Shown piece after piece: positions 60,327 to 64,000 of a DNA stretch of 64,000 nt. The notes below the pieces were generated by a model, which saw nothing but the letters and a program-made list of their open reading frames with translations, was not told where the DNA came from and ran no database searches. Every line of letters begins with the position of its first letter. Position 1 is the first letter of the stretch. Origin of the DNA: Halorubrum salinum (lineage in GTDB: Archaea > Halobacteriota > Halobacteria > Halobacteriales > Haloferacaceae); the NCBI RefSeq assembly GCF_024494575.1, contig NZ_JANHDO010000005.1, forward strand, positions 147,500 to 211,499, given 5' to 3'. The translations under genes were made by a program, and so were the position numbers.

Positions 60327-61826
60327 TCAGGGCGCGACGAGGTCGACGACCGTCTCGTCGTCGACGACCACGTTGTATGCGCCCTCGTCGTCGTTCCAGA
60401 GGACGAGCCCGTTCTCGACGAAGACGACCGCGCCGTAGCCGGCCTCGCGGAGGTCGCGGTTCAACGCCGTCTCCCGGGTGCAGACGAGGTAGTGGTCGAC
60501 CGTCTGTGATCCGTCACCGACGAGGTACAGCGCGTTGTCGCCGCCGCTGAGGTCGTGGCTGAGCTTCACCGCGAGCAGGTTCACCCGGTCCGTGACGTGC
60601 GACTCGGAGTCGGCCATGGGCGCGCACCGGTCCGCGCTCGCGCGCACGTCCACCCGCCGTCTCCCGTCCGGTCTGAGGATCGCGTACGCGAACTGCACGT
60701 CGACGTTGACGAACTCGCCGGGCTCGTCTCCCGCCTCGCGCGCGGCCGCCTCGTCGAGCCGGCGCTGGAACGGCGGCACGTCGAGGTCGGACGCGACGTC
60801 GAACGACCACCCGCCGTCGGCGGGCGTCGCGTCCGGCCACAGGCGGAGCGTCGGCGCGTACACGGACACGCCGGATTCGGGGGTCGCGACCGCGCGCTCG
60901 ACCTCCCGGAGCCCCATCGCGGTGTTGCGGTCGGCGGGCGCGAACGCGACGACGCTCCCGTCGGCCGCGAGCCGGTCGAGCGCGGCCTCGACGACCGCGA
61001 CCGGGTCGTCCAACTCCGAGAGGACGTTGCCGAACACGATCAGGTCGAACTCCTCGTCGCTGTCATCGGTGCCGGCCGCTTCGTCTGCGTCGCCCGCGTC
61101 GTCGGCGTTGTCTACGTCGTCTGCGCCGTCGGCTCCGCCCTCGGTCCCCAGGAATTCCTCCGCCGTCGTCCGATGGATCGTCGACCGGAAGTTGCGCCCC
61201 GTCTCGTCGAGCATGTGGTCCAGCACGTCGGCGGCCGCGCTCGGCTCCACCGCGTGGTAGTCGACGACGGCGTCGTCCGGCAGGTAGTCGTGGAGTCCGA
61301 GCGCCGGGCCGCCGACGCCCGCGCCCACGTCGAGGACTCGGAGCGTCCGGTCGATAAGGCCGTTCTCCGCGAGGTCGTCGAGCACGTAGCCGACCGTCGC
61401 GTAGTACGCCGGCAGGTGATACGTGGCGTAGCCGAGCGCGGCGACGCGGTCGTAGGCCACGTCGTTCTCGTAGAGGTAATCCGTCTTCAGCCGCCGGACG
61501 GTTTCCCGAAGTCGATCGCCGGACTCCCCGCGGTGCCAGTTCGCGCCGAACTCGCCGACCAGGAGGTCTTCGAGCGCGAACGAGTACGCGTCCGGGAGCG
61601 CCGTCGGCGACCAACTCGGAGCCGGGATCGGTCCCGCTTCCACGGGTTCGAAGGTTCCGTCGTCGCGTTCGCGGAGCCGGAGGTCGAACGCTTCTTCGCG
61701 GAGCGTCTCGCGGACGACCGCCGGATGCGGCGTCCCCTCCACGTACTCCGCGATCTCGTCGGGGTCGATCGGTCTGACGTTTCGCAGGTAGTTCGCGTTG
61801 TTCCGGACTGCCTCTCGGTCTATCAT
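60327..61826 (-). CDS. Rsm22-like small-subunit rRNA methyltransferase family protein
   Basis: A 499-residue protein. A Rossmann methyltransferase core starts at LRVLDVGAGVGGPALGLHDYL (about 170-190), DYHAVEPSAAA and FDLIVFGNVLSELDDP follow, as in the Rsm22/mitochondrial small-ribosomal-subunit family. The middle contains an acidic low-complexity insert (near residues 236-258, rich in Gly, Asp, Ala, Glu). The cysteines that hold an iron-sulfur cluster in mitochondrial relatives cannot be placed here. RNA target unknown. The ATG at 61826 gives the family N-terminus. It follows tyrA on the same strand by 38 bp. Confidence 0.78.
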   Translation of the reverse strand: MIDREAVRNNANYLRNVRPIDPDEIAEYVEGTPHPAVVRETLREEAFDLRLRERDDGTFEPVEAGPIPAPSWSPTALPDAYSFALEDLLVGEFGANWHRGESGDRLRETVRRLKTDYLYENDVAYDRVAALGYATYHLPAYYATVGYVLDDLAENGLIDRTLRVLDVGAGVGGPALGLHDYLPDDAVVDYHAVEPSAAADVLDHMLDETGRNFRSTIHRTTAEEFLGTEGGADGADDVDNADDAGDADEAAGTDDSDEEFDLIVFGNVLSELDDPVAVVEAALDRLAADGSVVAFAPADRNTAMGLREVERAVATPESGVSVYAPTLRLWPDATPADGGWSFDVASDLDVPPFQRRLDEAAAREAGDEPGEFVNVDVQFAYAILRPDGRRRVDVRASADRCAPMADSESHVTDRVNLLAVKLSHDLSGGDNALYLVGDGSQTVDHYLVCTRETALNRDLREAGYGAVVFVENGLVLWNDDEGAYNVVVDDETVVDLVAP

Positions 61827-61864
61827 TGGTGTGTCGTCTCCGTCTCGGGTCCGCCTCGCTCTCC

Positions 61865-62638
61865 TCACTCGTGTCGCTCCCGCCCCTCGTGGTCGCCGCG
61901 GGCCGCCTCGTACAGGGACGCGAACGCCTCGCCGTCCGCGTCTGCGATCTCGCGGGCCGCCGCCGCGACCTCGTCCGCCCCGTCGAACGCGCGCTGGATC
62001 TCGGCGTACACCTCGGGCGCGCCCTCGGTCACCGTGTCCGCGACCTCGTCGAGCGCGGCCGAGACGGGCGTGTGAAACTCCTCGCGCACGTCGTCGCCAG
62101 CGAGTCGCCACGCCAGCACGGCCGCGTGCGCGCCCGCCTGAACCGTCTCCATCGCCTCGTCGTGTTCCGCGGGCGTCGTCTCGAACACGTCGTTGCCGCC
62201 CGCCGCGATAGCGGCGGAGATCCCCTCGACGACGGGACCGTCGGCGTCGATGACGGCGGCGACGTTGCCGGGAACGCGCGGCGGGGCGAAGAGCGGGTGG
62301 TAGCTCGCGCGTTCGAGCGCCGGCGCGTGCTCGCGCATCGCCGCGACCGCCTCCGTCATCTCGCCCGACACGTCCACCATCGCCCGCTCCGCGCGGGGCG
62401 CGTACGCCTCGACCGCGGCGGGAACCGCCGACATCGGCACCGCGAGACACACCGCGTCGTGTGTCGTGTCGCCGTCGGCCGGGACTACGTCGGCGTCGCG
62501 ACTCTCGGCCGCGTCGGCGGCGACATCGGGATCGCGGTCCGCGAAGGCGACCGTCGCGTCGAGCGGCGACTCGTCGGCCCCGACCGTGTCGGCGATCCAG
62601 CGGCCGATCTCGCCCGCCCCGACGATCAGGAGGTCCAT
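61865..62638 (-). CDS. tyrA: Prephenate dehydrogenase family protein
   Basis: A 257-residue enzyme expected to oxidise and decarboxylate prephenate to 4-hydroxyphenylpyruvate in tyrosine synthesis. The NAD-binding motif is GAGEIGRW (residues 7-14); VPMSAVPAAVEAYAP and the HPLFAPPRVPG block, with the conserved His-Pro-Phe-like HPLF, follow. The shorter length than bacterial TyrA and the absence of a chorismate mutase domain fit the archaeal form; chorismate mutase is a separate gene at 20797-21090. Likely one transcript with the Rsm22-like gene. Confidence 0.86.
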   Translation of the reverse strand: MDLLIVGAGEIGRWIADTVGADESPLDATVAFADRDPDVAADAAESRDADVVPADGDTTHDAVCLAVPMSAVPAAVEAYAPRAERAMVDVSGEMTEAVAAMREHAPALERASYHPLFAPPRVPGNVAAVIDADGPVVEGISAAIAAGGNDVFETTPAEHDEAMETVQAGAHAAVLAWRLAGDDVREEFHTPVSAALDEVADTVTEGAPEVYAEIQRAFDGADEVAAAAREIADADGEAFASLYEAARGDHEGRERHE

Positions 62639-62726
62639 CTGTCGTCCGTACGGATGGCGCGGGTGCGGTAAAAAGGCTCGACTCGGGCGGCCGTTCGGTC
62701 AGGCGGGCCCGTCGACCGGGTCCCGC

Positions 62727-64000
62727 TCACTCCGAGACCGACCGGTCGGTCTCGAACAGCCCGCCGACTCCCCTCCCGGGCGCGATCGCTTTCACCGCCG
62801 GGAGCAGGGCGATCGCGATGGCGAGTTCGAGGCCGCCGACAGCGAGGAACGCCGGCGTGTACCCGAACAGGTCCGTGGTGCCGCCGCCGACGAGGAACCC
62901 CGTGAGGAAACCGAGCGAGCCGAACACGTTGAAAAGCCCCATCGCCGCGCCGCGCGCCTCCGGATCGACGAGGTCGGTGACGAGCGCCATCGTCGCCGGT
63001 GCCATGAACGCCCCGCAGACGCCGACGAGCACCATCAGGCCGGCCGCGACCGGGTATATCGGTGCGACACCGACACCGATCGTGACGACGCCGTACGCGA
63101 GCGACCCCGCGACGACCGGGAGGAATCTCCCGATCCGATCCGACAGCGACCCGAACGGGGCCTGCAACAGCGCGAACGGGACGAAAAACAGCGCGAGCGT
63201 CGCGCCCGCGCCCGCAGCCGAGAGGCCGAACGTCGTCGGGTCCTGGAAGTAGTACACACCGACCAGCGCGAAGAAGCCGGCGGTGAGCCGGTCGATGAAT
63301 CCGAACGCGAGCGGAACCAACAGCCCGGGCGTCGACCGCGTCCGGTCGAGCACGGCACGGAAGCCGACGCCGGTCTCGTCCCCGTCGTCACCGGAGAGTC
63401 TCCCCTCGCCACCGTCCCCGCGCCGGGCTTCCGCGATCGCCTCCTCGTCGACCGTCGCCGCGACGGCCGCGGCGGCCGCGAGCACCGCCGCCCCGGCGTA
63501 CACCGGATAGAAGGTGTTCATATCGGCGAGCGCGCCGCCGACGACGGACCCGATCGCCGCGCCGAGTCCGATAGCGAGCCCCGCGGTGCCCATGTTGCGA
63601 CCGTTGCCGCCGCGCAGATCCATCAGCGAAGTGATCGCGAGCGAGAACGCCCCGATCGTGAGCGCGCCGCCGCCGACCCGGACGGCGAGGACCGCGTCGA
63701 AGCCGAGACCGAATCGGGGCAGCGCCGCGAGCGCGACGTAGGAGGCCGCGCCGCCGAGTGCCCCGACGACGACGAGCGGGAGCCGCCGACCGAGGGCGTC
63801 GCTCGCGGCCCCCCAGACGACCGCGAAGGCGACGAACGCGCCGAACTCCGCGACGAGGAACCACATTCCGGCGTCGATCCCGGCGGGCGCGCCGAGCGCG
63901 ACCACGAGGTCGGGGACCCCCGGATACAAGAGCACCTGCGAGATCAACACCGCGAGTACGACCGCTCCGAGCCGGCGACGCGTCCCGCGGTCCGCCTCCG
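62727..64000 (-). CDS. Major facilitator superfamily transporter (cut by window end)
   Basis: A 12-helix transporter of the MFS type. The frame stays open to the window edge, and residues upstream of an in-frame GTG at 63950 (RRLGAVVLAVLISQ) look like the start of helix 1, so the true start is probably outside the window. At least 424 codons are visible. VVWGAASDALGRRLPLV is the MFS motif A between helices 2 and 3, and LQAPFGSLSDRIGRFLP its second copy. The substrate cannot be predicted; the family includes drug and metabolite exporters. Confidence 0.88.
   Translation of the reverse strand, partial: EADRGTRRRLGAVVLAVLISQVLLYPGVPDLVVALGAPAGIDAGMWFLVAEFGAFVAFAVVWGAASDALGRRLPLVVVGALGGAASYVALAALPRFGLGFDAVLAVRVGGGALTIGAFSLAITSLMDLRGGNGRNMGTAGLAIGLGAAIGSVVGGALADMNTFYPVYAGAAVLAAAAAVAATVDEEAIAEARRGDGGEGRLSGDDGDETGVGFRAVLDRTRSTPGLLVPLAFGFIDRLTAGFFALVGVYYFQDPTTFGLSAAGAGATLALFFVPFALLQAPFGSLSDRIGRFLPVVAGSLAYGVVTIGVGVAPIYPVAAGLMVLVGVCGAFMAPATMALVTDLVDPEARGAAMGLFNVFGSLGFLTGFLVGGGTTDLFGYTPAFLAVGGLELAIAIALLPAVKAIAPGRGVGGLFETDRSVSE

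Overview
The window is a piece of a haloarchaeal chromosome. The evidence is high GC, strongly acidic predicted proteins, intron-less tRNAs, and archaeal or haloarchaeal marker genes: ftsZ1, secE-spt5, archaeosortase A, diphthine synthase dph5, archaeal D-aminoacyl-tRNA deacylase, archaeal AspRS, GHMP-type shikimate kinase, a PorAB-like 2-oxoacid:ferredoxin oxidoreductase and several haloarchaea-restricted small families. A Halorubrum-like member of the Haloferacales is my best guess; that is an inference, not a measured result. The window is cut inside katG on the left and inside an MFS transporter gene on the right.

Left part (1-6.8 kb): the 3' end of katG, a D-2-hydroxyacid dehydrogenase, tRNA-Ser(UGA) with a 24-bp copy of its own 3' end about 120 bp downstream (a scar of site-specific integration), superoxide dismutase, a cyclophilin-type prolyl isomerase, and a two-gene unit of an OpuAC-like binding lipoprotein overlapping a membrane histidine-kinase-like protein with eroded ATP-binding boxes.

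Mobile region (6.82-18.26 kb): an 11.4-kb integrative element bounded by direct repeats of the 3' end of tRNA-Thr(CGU). From left to right it holds a tyrosine recombinase, a zinc-cysteine orphan, three imperfect direct repeats of about 75 bp period that look like an origin or operator, a zinc-ribbon plus SF2-helicase-like operon (the probable replication module), an ORF-free stretch, a winged-helix repressor-like gene divergent from a SWIM zinc-finger gene, a 1303-residue single-chain restriction-modification enzyme, and a small orphan. A roughly 65-bp sequence with a palindrome occurs at two places in the element, with a fragment at a third. Base composition is much more AT-rich than the host except in the restriction-modification half, so the element looks like two modules of different origin.

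Housekeeping part (18.3-64 kb): Trm5-like tRNA methyltransferase; a mazEF toxin-antitoxin cassette between 29-bp direct repeats that duplicate the 3' end of the chorismate mutase gene; aroK-aroQ; tRNA-Leu(UAA); larC; aspS; menF; a PAC2 protein; an rRNA m5C methyltransferase with a PUA-like partner; an Obg-like GTPase; dtdA; ftsZ1; secE-spt5; artA; an MgtC-like membrane protein; two CBS proteins; dph5; porAB with an Lrp-type regulator; ileS; a second Lrp-type regulator; methylglyoxal synthase; an E1alpha-E1beta-lipoyl-domain operon; an XRE-CBS regulator; two overlapping tiny genes; a siroheme nitrite/sulfite reductase group; an SRAP-domain protein; an Rsm22-like methyltransferase; and prephenate dehydrogenase.

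The most interesting items are the tRNA-Thr element with its candidate origin, helicase and repeats, the mazEF cassette flanked by a duplicated gene end, and the binding-protein/degenerate-kinase pair. All functional statements rest on motifs read by eye and family knowledge; no database search was possible.
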